Assembly: GCF_964030845.1 (NCBI RefSeq)
Contig: NZ_OZ034983.1
Coordinates: forward strand, 744,001-808,000
Length of the DNA: 64,000 nucleotides
Origin: Candidatus Fukatsuia endosymbiont of Tuberolachnus salignus
Lineage (GTDB): Bacteria > Pseudomonadota > Gammaproteobacteria > Enterobacterales > Enterobacteriaceae
Direction of reading: 5' to 3'
This document shows positions 32,735-40,303 of the stretch, piece by piece. Within the stretch, counting starts at the first letter, position 1, and each line of letters opens with the position of its first letter. The position numbers and the translations under genes were made by a program. The notes below the pieces were generated by a model, which searched no databases, was not told the origin of the DNA, and saw nothing but the letters and a program-made list of their open reading frames with translations.

Positions 32735-33778
32735 TCAGTCATCAAAAAATGATTTTCGGGGCTTCATCTGTTCCAAGCTTTCCAAGATACGATGATAGTT
32801 ATCAAAACGTTGTTCAGCAATATCACCACGCTCAACAGCATCACGTAATGCACAGTCGGGATCGTTGAGATGACGGCAATCACGGAATTTACAGTGTCCC
32901 AAATAGTCACGAAATTCGATAAACCCTTGAGTCACTTGTTGTGGTGTTAAGTGCCAAAGACCGAATTCACGCACGCCAGGCGAATCAACCAAATCACCAC
33001 CCTGTTGAAAATGATACAAACGGGACACCGTAGTAGTGTGTTGGCCCAGATTCGAGTTATCTGAAATCGTGTTAACAAGAATTTGTTTTTCAGTGGCAGG
33101 TAATAAGGCATTTAATAGACTGGATTTACCGACTCCTGATTGACCAGCAAAAATACTGATGCGCCCAGTCAATACTTGAGCAAAAGCCTTCATTCCTTCT
33201 CCGCTGAGACTGGAAACTTTAAATACAGGGTAATTCATATGTTGGTAGATAGCCATCATGCCATCAACCCATTTATGACCAGCGTCATCCAGTAAATCAA
33301 TCTTATTTAACAGGATTAATGGCTTTATCTTCAAGGTTTCACAGACTACCAGGTAGCGATCGATAATATTAAGCGATAACTCGGGCAAGATGGCAGAGAC
33401 AACAATAATTTGGTCAATATTAGCGGCGATAGGTTTCACACCATCATAAAGGTCAGGGCGCGTTAAAACAGAAGTGCGTGGATGAATGGCGTCGACAATA
33501 CCTTTTACCTTGATTCCTTCCTGCCGCTCAATACCTGGGCGCCACACTACACGATCACCGGTCACCAGAGAAGAAAGAGTGCGACGAATATTGCAACGGT
33601 GCTGCACCCCATCGCTGGCCTCTACATCAGCATGCTGACCAAAGCGACTGATGACGATACCTTGTTGCGCCTCACCGAAGGATGAGTCATCGGGTGATAA
33701 GTTATCCGTACGTAATCGGCGCTGATGGTTTGCCTGTACTCGACGTTGTTGGCCTTTGGACAGTTTATTTTTGCTCAC
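32735..33778 (-). CDS. rsgA: Ribosome small-subunit GTPase RsgA
   Basis: Circularly permuted GTPase that checks 30S maturation and releases RbfA, 347 aa (E. coli 350). An N-terminal OB fold is followed by G4 NKIDLLDD before G1 GQSGVGKSS and G3 DSPGVREFG, the permuted order. The C-terminal zinc finger is HCKFRDCRHLNDPDC. It is divergent from orn, the usual enterobacterial arrangement. Confidence 0.96.
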   Translation of the reverse strand: MSKNKLSKGQQRRVQANHQRRLRTDNLSPDDSSFGEAQQGIVISRFGQHADVEASDGVQHRCNIRRTLSSLVTGDRVVWRPGIERQEGIKVKGIVDAIHPRTSVLTRPDLYDGVKPIAANIDQIIVVSAILPELSLNIIDRYLVVCETLKIKPLILLNKIDLLDDAGHKWVDGMMAIYQHMNYPVFKVSSLSGEGMKAFAQVLTGRISIFAGQSGVGKSSLLNALLPATEKQILVNTISDNSNLGQHTTTVSRLYHFQQGGDLVDSPGVREFGLWHLTPQQVTQGFIEFRDYLGHCKFRDCRHLNDPDCALRDAVERGDIAEQRFDNYHRILESLEQMKPRKSFFDD

Positions 33779-33883
33779 TGTACCTCACTTAATTCTACAT
33801 TTGTCGCTTAGGAAGCCTTAAAAGGCTATGATACACATTATTCTATCAATTAACTCTTTGTTTAACCTTCTGGTGGTTGTTTG

Positions 33884-33922
33884 ATCTGAGCATCGCTCAA
33901 GAAGATTTGGAACAGGTTCTTA
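33884..33922. repeat. Partial family A repeat upstream of orn
   Basis: GAGCATCGCTCAAGAAG followed by ATTTGGAACAGGTTCTTA is a family A end. It inflates the open frame upstream of the true orn start and lies between orn and its expected promoter. Confidence 0.7.
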
Positions 33923-33945
33923 CATTTATGCAGGTAGAAATTATT

Positions 33946-34488
33946 ATGGCAGAAAATGAAAACCGTCTAATCTGGATAGATTTGGAAATGACGGGTCTTG
34001 ATCCACAGAAAGATCGCATCATCGAGATCGCCACCCTCGTGACCGATGCCAACCTGAGTATTCTTGCCAAGGGGCCGGAACTGGTGGTACACCAATCTGA
34101 CGATCAACTTGCTCTGATGGACGAGTGGAATGTTAAAACTCACACCGAAAGCGGCTTGTTTAAACGGGTAAGAGAAAGCACGGTTACAGAGAGTCAAGCT
34201 GAATTACGGACGATTGCATTTTTAGAAGAATGGGTACCCAAGGGGAAATCACCGATTTGTGGTAATAGTGTGGGACAGGATCGCCGTTTTCTTTTCCGCT
34301 ATATGCCGATTTTGGAAGCTTACTTCCACTATCGCTATCTGGATGTCAGTACCTTGAAAGAGCTAGCTCGTCGTTGGCAGCCTGAAATACTTGAAGGCTT
34401 TACAAAAAAAAATAACCATCGAGCATTGGAGGATATCTGTGATTCAGTCGCTGAATTAGCTTATTACCGTGAACATTTTATCCGCTAA
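33946..34488 (+). CDS. orn: Oligoribonuclease
   Basis: DEDDh 3'-5' exonuclease that degrades 2-5 nt RNAs and pGpG, 180 aa (E. coli 181). The start at 33946 (MAENENRLIWIDLEMTGLD) matches the family; the upstream codons derive from a family A end. Catalytic motifs are WIDLEMTG (D, E), the Asp in SVGQDRRF, and HRALEDICDS (H, D). Confidence 0.96.
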   Translation: MAENENRLIWIDLEMTGLDPQKDRIIEIATLVTDANLSILAKGPELVVHQSDDQLALMDEWNVKTHTESGLFKRVRESTVTESQAELRTIAFLEEWVPKGKSPICGNSVGQDRRFLFRYMPILEAYFHYRYLDVSTLKELARRWQPEILEGFTKKNNHRALEDICDSVAELAYYREHFIR

Positions 34489-34824
34489 TTATCACGTATA
34501 TTACAGGACAAAAACGTTGGCTTATGTGTTTGGTCGTCCGCTCTTTCAGATAAGCTCAACCTCATGACAAGGCAGTCAAAATGTATCTAAAAAGAGATAT
34601 TTTCCTAGATAAAACTCAAAAAAAAGATGATGTAACACCCTCTCCCATTGTCATAAGACGGTGCCGCCTTATGGACGCAGTACTGTTTACTTTTTGATTC
34701 ATCAAAATTAGCGATATGTCCGACGGATAGAGAAGAAACGACAACACCATCGTCTGAGTCTGCCATAAAAAAACAGCTTAAAAATTGGGATAGCAATTTG
34801 GATGAAAGAGTATTGGAGCAGATG
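34489..34824. other. Gene-free stretch downstream of orn
   Basis: 336 bp between orn and the IS630 left end. Only short frames without ribosome-binding sites are present, on either strand, and I recognise no gene remnant, RNA or full repeat copy. Confidence 0.5.
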
Positions 34825-34826
34825 TA

Positions 34827-35922
34827 TACCCGTGATCAATGAAGATGCTTGATTTTGAAGTCGATAAGGATCATGCTCATAGCCATGAAAATAGAGCTGA
34901 CTGCTGACCAGAAAATTACCCTCGAAGCCCAACATCGTCAAAGCCATGACCGCCGTGTCTGTGACAGGATCCGGTGTGTTTTGTTGTCCGCAGACGGCTG
35001 GACTCCCCCTATGATTGCTCACTCACAGCTCATTAATGAAACCACGGTGCGGCGCCACCTTACAGACTATCATAAACTCAACAAGCTCAAGCCTGAAAAT
35101 GGCGGCTCCGATGGCTATCTCAATGCGGAACAGACCACGTCGCTGGTTGAACATCTCACCCAGCCGCTCTACCACCACAATCACCAAATTGTGGCCTATA
35201 TCGCTGGACGCTGGAACATCACCTTTACCGTATCAGGTCTGTATAAAGGGTTGAAGCAGCAGGGCTTTAGCTATAAAAAGCCGAAAGGTGTTCCGCATAA
35301 ATTTGCCGTTGAGAAACAGCAGCAATTTATAAAGACCTACAGCGAATTGAAAGACGCCGCGGGTAATGACCCCATACTGTTTATTGATGCCGTTCATCCG
35401 ACACAAACCACCAAAATAAGCTACGGCTGGATACGAAAAGGCCAGGATAAAACGATAGAGACCACCGGGAGCAGAACGCGGTTGAATATCATGGGAGCCT
35501 TGAACATCCAGAATGTGGCTAACCCCATAATCCGTGATGATGAGACGATTAACAGCGAAAATGTGGTTCACTTCCTGTCTGCCATTCGCGCGCATTATCC
35601 CATCACGACAACGGCACATGTGATCCTCGAGGGTGCAGGCTATCACCGTTCACAGCTTGTGCAAGACGCCGCGCTTACGTTGAATATCCAGCTTCATTAC
35701 CTTCCGCCGTATAGCCCGAATCTAAACCCGATAGAGCGATTGTGGAAGGTGATGAATGAGCAAACACGAAACAATAGATATTACCCATCTAAACAGAGTT
35801 TTAAGAACGATATCTTAAACTTCTTTGAGGTGAAGCTACCACAAATGGCAAGTTCTCTGGTATCTCGCTTAAACGATAATTGCCAGGCGCTAAATCCTGC
35901 ATCTTGATTTCACTTGGGTATA
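34827..35922 (+). mobile_element. IS630-family insertion sequence, copy 1
   Basis: About 1.1 kb bounded by TA. The imperfect terminal inverted repeats are TATACCCGTGATCAATGAAG on the left (from 34825) and, on the complement, TATACCCAAGTGAAATCAAG on the right (to 35922). It contains one intact transposase gene. On the right it interrupts an IS481-like ORF; the left flank is not the other half of that ORF, so a rearrangement followed. Confidence 0.82.
34885..35907 (+). CDS. IS630-family DDE transposase
   Basis: About 340 aa from the ATG at 34885 (in-frame starts at 34849 and 34873 also exist; AAGGA at 34867 is near both). An N-terminal helix-turn-helix and homeodomain-like region precede the DDE domain: FIDAVHP (first Asp), HVILEGAGYHRS where the second Asp is expected, and NPIERLWKVMNE (Glu). 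The second acidic residue is Glu instead of the usual Asp, which may impair activity. The frame is otherwise intact. Confidence 0.88.
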   Translation: MKIELTADQKITLEAQHRQSHDRRVCDRIRCVLLSADGWTPPMIAHSQLINETTVRRHLTDYHKLNKLKPENGGSDGYLNAEQTTSLVEHLTQPLYHHNHQIVAYIAGRWNITFTVSGLYKGLKQQGFSYKKPKGVPHKFAVEKQQQFIKTYSELKDAAGNDPILFIDAVHPTQTTKISYGWIRKGQDKTIETTGSRTRLNIMGALNIQNVANPIIRDDETINSENVVHFLSAIRAHYPITTTAHVILEGAGYHRSQLVQDAALTLNIQLHYLPPYSPNLNPIERLWKVMNEQTRNNRYYPSKQSFKNDILNFFEVKLPQMASSLVSRLNDNCQALNPAS

Positions 35923-35924
35923 TA

Positions 35925-36191
35925 TGCGGCTCCACTCGATTTTTTTCGAGTGGTTTTTTACGGCTTATTTCCACCAAGGCTGGCTCACCTCCCTGCTCAT
36001 ACAGCTTTTTAAAACGGTAATAACTGTCTCTGCTGTAGCCCATGACTTTACACGCTGACTGAACATTACACAGCTGTTTTGCCAGGTCAAGTAAGCCGAG
36101 TTTCGGTTTGATTATTTTTGCTGTTTGATTCATTTCTAACACGCCTTCATTTCATATTAAATATATTGAAATGTCAGATTAAATTCAAACT
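35925..36191 (-). pseudogene. IS481-like transposase, N-terminal fragment
   Basis: From the ATG at 36133 (MNQTAKIIKPKLGLLDL) about 70 codons encode the helix-turn-helix region (CKVMGYSRDSYYRFKKLYEQ), ending at KNRVEPHI where IS630 copy 1 inserts. Residues read past that point come from the IS630 end. The left inverted repeat of the element is at 36172-36191 (TGTCAGATTAAATTCAAACT). The rest of this copy is not next to the IS630. Confidence 0.8.
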
Positions 36192-36200
36192 TTTACACTG

Positions 36201-36234
36201 CTATATCGTCCAGCTATATCGTCCAGCTATATCG
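36201..36234. repeat. 13-bp tandem repeat
   Basis: The unit CTATATCGTCCAG is repeated 2.6 times between the IS481 left end and a family A remnant. The rest of 36192-36428 shows nothing else recognisable. Confidence 0.7.
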
Positions 36235-36265
36235 GCGAGCACAGGAGATTTCGGATAGGCTCTAA
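36235..36265. repeat. Partial family A repeat (right end)
   Basis: GAGCACAGGAGATTTCGG followed by ATAGGCTCTAA matches the right end of family A. Confidence 0.6.
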
Positions 36266-36428
36266 GTAATCGGATAGGATGGAACATGCACATATTGTCT
36301 GTTGATTGTTCAAATGAAATATAAGTTGGGAAAAATTGTTTGACTTATAAGTGTGGGAAAGTAATATGTGCGCCACGCGGTGCCTATAAGCCTCTCGAGG
36401 AGATTAGGTGCAATTCGAAAGAAGCGTA

Positions 36429-36521
36429 GGTGAGGTGGCCGAGAGGCTGAAGGCGCTCCCCTGCTAAGGGAGTATATGGTTAAGAGCCGTATCGAGGGTT
36501 CGAATCCCTCCCTCACCGCCA
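36429..36521 (+). tRNA. serV: tRNA-Ser (GCT)
   Basis: A 93-nt class II tRNA with a long variable arm, acceptor GGTGAGG / CCTCACC, anticodon GCT (CCCTGCTAAGGG), and encoded CCA. It is paired with tRNA-Arg(ACG) as in the E. coli serV-argV cluster; csrA, its E. coli neighbour, is absent here. Confidence 0.97.
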
Positions 36522-36531
36522 TGTAGTTTAT

Positions 36532-36608
36532 GCATCCATAGCTCAGCTGGATAGAGTACTCGGCTACGAACCGAGCGGTCGGAGGTTCGAATCCTTCTGG
36601 ATGCACCA
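36532..36608 (+). tRNA. argV: tRNA-Arg (ACG)
   Basis: A 77-nt cloverleaf, acceptor GCATCCA / TGGATGC, anticodon ACG (GCTACGAAC; A34 becomes inosine through TadA), and encoded CCA. It starts 10 bp after tRNA-Ser. Confidence 0.97.
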
Positions 36609-36652
36609 AATTCAATGTCAGTGAGTATTAGCAACTGACTGTAATTTGTAGT

Positions 36653-37424
36653 AGTTCAAACTTAACCTGACAGACACAAGCTAAGCCATCTAATTTGTCA
36701 GAGTAGTCTGACTGTGCGATGGTTCAAATAAATTACCGAGTTGTTTTTCTTTTACTAACTCTTTTGATGCAATCCAAGTTTCCCAGGGGGTTTTGCCATA
36801 ACAATACCAGCCTGAATGAGGTCGCTCTCTGTTGTAGAATGCGAGCCATTTATCGATGTCTTGCTGAATGTCTTCCAATGATGAATAAATTTTACGCCGA
36901 AACATCACGTCATAGCCTTCATTTTTCATCGTCTTATGAAACCGCTCACAGATACCATTAGTCTGCGGGCTGTATGCCTTGGTCCGCGTATGCTCGATAT
37001 CTTCTAGCTCCAGGTAAAGCTGATACGCATGGGTTTCCTTTTTCCCCGAGTATTCTGACCCTCTGTCGGTCAGGATACGCAATAAGGGAACCGCTTGCTC
37101 ATCATATAATGGCAGCACCTGATCGTTTAACATATCTGCGGCAACCAAGGCATTTTTCTCTGTATAGACCTTGGCAAAAGCGACTTTGGAATAGGTATCA
37201 ACAAAGGTCTGCTGATAAATTTTACCCACACCTTTAATGTGCCCCACGTAGTAAGTATCCTGAGAGCCGAGATAGCCCGGATGTTGCGTTTCAATTTGTC
37301 CATGAGCTTCTCGTTTATCCTGCACTTTTTCTAATGCTTGCAGTTGGGCTTCCGTCAGTAAGTACCCCTCCTGCGCTACTTTGGCTTCCAAGGCAGAAAG
37401 GCGTTTCTTGATATTTTCCAGGTC
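36653..37424 (-). pseudogene. IS481-like transposase, C-terminal part
   Basis: Codons from DLENIKKRLSALEAKVAQEG to the stop at 36690 encode the integrase-core DDE domain: SQDTYYVGHIKGVG, LTDRGSEYSG and TNGICERFHKTMKNEGYD. The frame continues 5' into the IS110 end (MMGKTV is IS110 sequence, not native). The right inverted repeat is at 36653-36672. Removing IS110 joins this part to 38635-38758 in frame. Confidence 0.85.
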
Positions 37425-37441
37425 AGATACCGTCTTGCCCA

Positions 37442-38401
37442 TCATGATGCAAGTGCTATTTTTGTATCGAATGGGATGCCTGATTTCAGCACACCATACG
37501 CCAGTTGGAGTAATTTGCGCATTGCCGCACAGACGCCCATTTTACCCCCTTTATGGCGTGATACGAGTCGTTGCCACTGTGCTTTCACTATCGGATTACA
37601 AGAAAGGGCAGCCAGAGCGGGCATATACAACGCTTTCCTGAGCTCGGTATGACCCCGTTTTGATAGGCGGCTCCGTCCTTTAAATAAACCTGATTCACAA
37701 AGTTTTGGGTTAAGCCCGGCATAGGCCACCACTGCCTTACTGTTAGTGAATTTTGACACATTACCCACATACGCCAGCAAACTGGCACTTAGTATTTCAC
37801 CGATACCAGGAATACTCTCCAGCAACGCTTTATTTTTCTTTAAGTCAGGATCGTTATCGATATGGTTTTTTATTTTTTCTTTGGTGGCCTGGATTTGTTG
37901 TTTAAGTGCAGAAATGATTTCAAGCAGTGAGGATTGAACGACATCGTCAGCCACTGATTGCCGATTTTCTTGCATTTGCCTCATTTCCTCTAAACTCTTT
38001 AGATGGCGTACTAGCGCGGTTAATTGACGTTCGCTCAAGGGAGGAGGAGTCCAGAGGACAGGTGTATGCAGTGCGCAGTAGCGCACTATCATTTTTGCAT
38101 CCCCCTGATCCGTCTTGTTCCGACTCAGTTCACTCTCACCAAAGGCATGAATACGTGATGGGTTTTCTAGGCTGACGTCAATGCCATTATCAACTAAGAA
38201 CATAGCCAGTGGAACACTGTAACTCCCTGTGGCTTCGAGACAAATATGACAATCCCCGTAAGGGATAAGCCATTTCAGTAGTTGGCTAAATCCAGAGGGG
38301 GTATTCGGGAATGCTTTTGTTTTATACTTTTTTCTCTCTACCCACACTGCAACATCGAATTTTAATTTGGCAACATCAATACCCACTGCGGTCTTGTCCA
38401 T
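37442..38401 (-). CDS. IS110-family transposase (DEDD/serine recombinase)
   Basis: 319 aa from the ATG at 38401 (MDKTAVGIDVAKLKFD); an earlier ATG at 38416 is possible. An N-terminal RuvC-like DEDD domain has GIDVAK, CLEATGSY and NKTDQGDAKMI. A coiled coil follows, then a C-terminal Tnp_20 domain with IPGIGEILSASLLAYVG and GRSRLSKRGHTELRKAL, which holds the candidate catalytic Ser. It is intact and full length. Members use a bridge RNA to recognise donor and target; the 5' region here encodes one. Confidence 0.92.
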   Translation of the reverse strand: MDKTAVGIDVAKLKFDVAVWVERKKYKTKAFPNTPSGFSQLLKWLIPYGDCHICLEATGSYSVPLAMFLVDNGIDVSLENPSRIHAFGESELSRNKTDQGDAKMIVRYCALHTPVLWTPPPLSERQLTALVRHLKSLEEMRQMQENRQSVADDVVQSSLLEIISALKQQIQATKEKIKNHIDNDPDLKKNKALLESIPGIGEILSASLLAYVGNVSKFTNSKAVVAYAGLNPKLCESGLFKGRSRLSKRGHTELRKALYMPALAALSCNPIVKAQWQRLVSRHKGGKMGVCAAMRKLLQLAYGVLKSGIPFDTKIALAS

Positions 38402-38429
38402 GGCTGATTCTCCCATGAAAAACAGATAA

Positions 38430-38600
38430 TTAAATGATCGCCCCGACCTTCCTTATAAATACGTGCTCTTAGCACAAGATACCGTTCGGTCTTACAGGCG
38501 ACGATAAATATGTCACCGGGGTTTTATCTGACTGCACAAGCTTTAAGCCTAAGGGCGCAAACAAACTCTCCGGTGACATCCCAATGATCAGTTGGGGATC
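38430..38600 (-). ncRNA. IS110 bridge RNA with target- and donor-binding loops
   Basis: The transcript would run from about 38600 to 38430, just 5' of the transposase. Three structures are visible in order. First, a 5' hairpin (38599-38578, ATCCCCAA / TTGGGAT). Second, an internal loop closed by GTCACCGG / CCGGTGAC (38577-38570 with 38519-38512) and capped by AGGCT / AGCTT. Third, an internal loop closed by GTCGCC / GGGCGAT and GACC / GGTC (38502-38436), capped by GTGCT / AGCAC. Loop one carries TTGCGCCCT (38560-38552), identical to the left flank, and GTCAG (38532-38528), the complement of right flank CTGAC. Loop two carries ACGGTATCT (38485-38477), identical to the element's right end, and TATAAG (38457-38452), the complement of its left end CTTATA. 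The order and size match the known IS621 bridge RNA. Confidence 0.87.
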
Positions 38601-38634
38601 ATCAACCTTTGAAAGTTAATAATCAAGATATAAG

Positions 38635-38758
38635 GGCGCAACCAAACCGAGCGAACACCACTGCCGGAAATCATTATCCCCTGTCGGTTAAGTTCATTCG
38701 CCACACGGTGCTGACCATAAGCAGGATAGTCGTAAGCCATATTCACCACCGCTTGTTC
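38635..38758 (-). pseudogene. IS481-like transposase, middle part
   Basis: The complement encodes HIEQAVVNMAYDYPAYGQHR and on to GVRSVWLRP, the segment between the helix-turn-helix and the DDE core of IS481-like transposases. It is cut on one side by IS110 and on the other by IS630 copy 2 at the codon pair HI-E, the same point where the other copy (35925) is cut. Confidence 0.8.
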
Positions 38759-39649
38759 TATATGGCTGTAGCCGTATAAATTGATTCAAAACAAAGGGTC
38801 AGAAAAGAGAGTGTCGATATCGCATTGTCGTTTCCTACGAAGGGCTTTAGCCTGAGCCCATTTGTGCTCAATTGGGTTGAGGTCAGGAGAATACGTCGGG
38901 AGATATTCCAGAATAAAACCGGATTTTTGTCTAGCAGACTGGATATCCTGGCGTTTGTGAAAGCTCACATTATCCATCACGATGACAGCCCCTTGAGGGA
39001 TTTTTGGCAGTCAGTCTTGGGTTACCCACGCATAACAAATATCGCTATTGATATTATATTCAAAGGCACAAACGGTGGTTAATTTTCCGTTAAGCTGAGC
39101 GCCGATGACATTGGTACGCGCTTTAGCGTGCCAATCATGTTGACCGTAACACCGCTTACCTTTAGCTCAATAGCCGTAGAGGCGGGGCATGTCATGAGCA
39201 AAACCGCTTTCATCAACGTAAATAATAGGGGTCTCGCTGGCTTCATAGGCCTGGATCTTGATCTGAAAATCTTCTCGGGATTGGGCGTTGGCTTTTGGAT
39301 GATAAAATGTTTTTTTTATAGCTAAACCCTGCCCGTTTCAACGCATGGCAGATACCTCTAGCGCTCACTCCCATACGTTGGGCTCGCTCGTATTGAGACG
39401 CGTCAGGGTAGGTTTCCACATCAAGAATCAACGCCGCTCGAGCTATTTTACTGGCGGGTTTATCACGTGTCAGACAAGGTTCTATTCGTTTAGCCCAGCG
39501 CATCAGACTTGCGGTCCCAATACAAAAACGTGTGGCCGTTTGGGCATATGTAAGCTTTTCTTGCTCTTTAATAGCCAATACATGTTGGCGAAATTTTAAT
39601 GGATAAGTCATCTTGAAATTATACATCAATTTATACAGCCTACGCTATA
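38759..39649 (-). mobile_element. Decayed IS630-family element, copy 2
   Basis: About 890 bp flanked by TA. The ends resemble each other as inverted repeats: TATGGCTGTAGCCGTATAAA on the left (38761) and, on the complement, TATAGCGTAGGCTGTATAAA on the right. It is distinct in sequence from IS630 copy 1 and carries a broken transposase. Confidence 0.75.
38786..39611 (-). pseudogene. IS630-family transposase with frameshift and nonsense codons
   Basis: The ATG at 39611 starts MTYPLKFRQHVLAIKEQEK, the helix-turn-helix part, ending at GFSYKKN. A run of eight A on the coding strand there fits programmed frameshifting into the DDE part, YVDESGFAHDMPRLYGY. In-frame TGA codons then appear (Y-stop-A-K-G-K, and V-T-Q-D-stop-L-P-K). 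The last part, VIVMDNVSFHKR and NPIEHKWAQAKALRR, carries the second Asp and the Glu. The nonsense codons make it inactive. Confidence 0.85.
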
Positions 39650-39792
39650 GGAAAGAATATTGAACAGTCATACAATGAGAACAGATTTTTTTCCTAAAAA
39701 AATTGAAAAACCTACGAGAATTAGAAATAGAAATATTATGGGAAGAACAACAAATACGACGAAATCAACAAAATGCAACGGGGCAAAATATT

Positions 39793-40269
39793 ATGTCATT
39801 TCCACAGGCTATTCCCTATAGCCTGCTAGGCGATTTAAGCAAGAAGATGCCGGGTATCAGTGATATTACTACCGCTGTGAAGGACTCTATTATTAAGGCA
39901 ACTGACAAGGCTGTAGAAGAAACTATCAAGATCGGCGGTAAGATAGTAGAAAAGACGGTAGAAGAGGTGACAAAATCCGCAGGTAATATAGCAGAAACCG
40001 GTGTAAAATCCGGTATAGCAGCTACCAGTGATGTCGTGAAAACGGGGATAGATACGTTGGGTGATGTAACAAAAACCGGTATAAAAGAAACTGTCAACAC
40101 CCTTGAGAAAACAACAACAGATCTTGGTAGCGAAGCAATAAAAGCGATGGAAAATCTTACCCTAGGTAAGATCGCCAAGGACATGGCTACCGGGGTATCC
40201 ATTGCTATAAGGGGAGACAAAAGCGGGGAGATTTCTCAAGGCAATGCCTGCTGTAAGTGTTGTTGTTAA
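39793..40269 (+). CDS. Orphan helical protein with Cys-rich C-terminus
   Basis: 158 aa from the first in-frame ATG (39793, weak GGGG upstream); the frame is open back to 39679 with a TTG at 39703, so a longer or truncated N-terminus is possible since IS630 copy 2 ends just 5'. Residues about 20-130 form repeated Lys/Thr/Val/Glu-rich amphipathic units (VKDSIIKATDKAVEETIKIG, VVKTGIDTLGDVTKTGIKET) resembling apolipoprotein or LEA-type membrane-binding helices. The protein ends CCKCCC. No signal peptide. I do not recognise a family. The composition would suit a membrane-associating, possibly host-targeted protein, but that is conjecture. Confidence 0.6.
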   Translation: MSFPQAIPYSLLGDLSKKMPGISDITTAVKDSIIKATDKAVEETIKIGGKIVEKTVEEVTKSAGNIAETGVKSGIAATSDVVKTGIDTLGDVTKTGIKETVNTLEKTTTDLGSEAIKAMENLTLGKIAKDMATGVSIAIRGDKSGEISQGNACCKCCC

Positions 40270-40303
40270 TAGGTAACAATTGTGTTTTGAGCGCCTGCCA
40301 AAC

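Larger units (their letters stand above)
37425..38634 (-). mobile_element. IS110-family insertion sequence with CT core
   Basis: About 1.2 kb inserted in the IS481-like ORF. On the minus strand the left flank ends TTGCGCC-CT (core at 38634-38633) and the right flank begins CT-GACCTGG (core at 37426-37425). Excision with one CT restores codons W-L-R-P-D-L-E-N, matching the length of related IS481 transposases. It lacks inverted repeats, as expected for IS110. It carries the transposase gene and an upstream non-coding region of about 230 bp that encodes a bridge RNA. Confidence 0.9.

Noticed and set aside
34605..35022. Minus-strand frames downstream of orn and over the IS630 left end
   Set aside because: No ribosome-binding site or recognisable family; one overlaps the transposase gene.
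35801..35925. C-terminal part of the 113-aa minus-strand frame as native IS481 protein
   Set aside because: Residues after EPHI are read from the IS630 terminal sequence.
36201..36234. CRISPR-like direct repeats
   Set aside because: Simple 13-bp tandem units without spacers; no CRISPR array or cas gene in the window.
36310..36615. A 101-aa open frame on the minus strand
   Set aside because: It overlaps both tRNA genes and is their antisense; not a protein gene.
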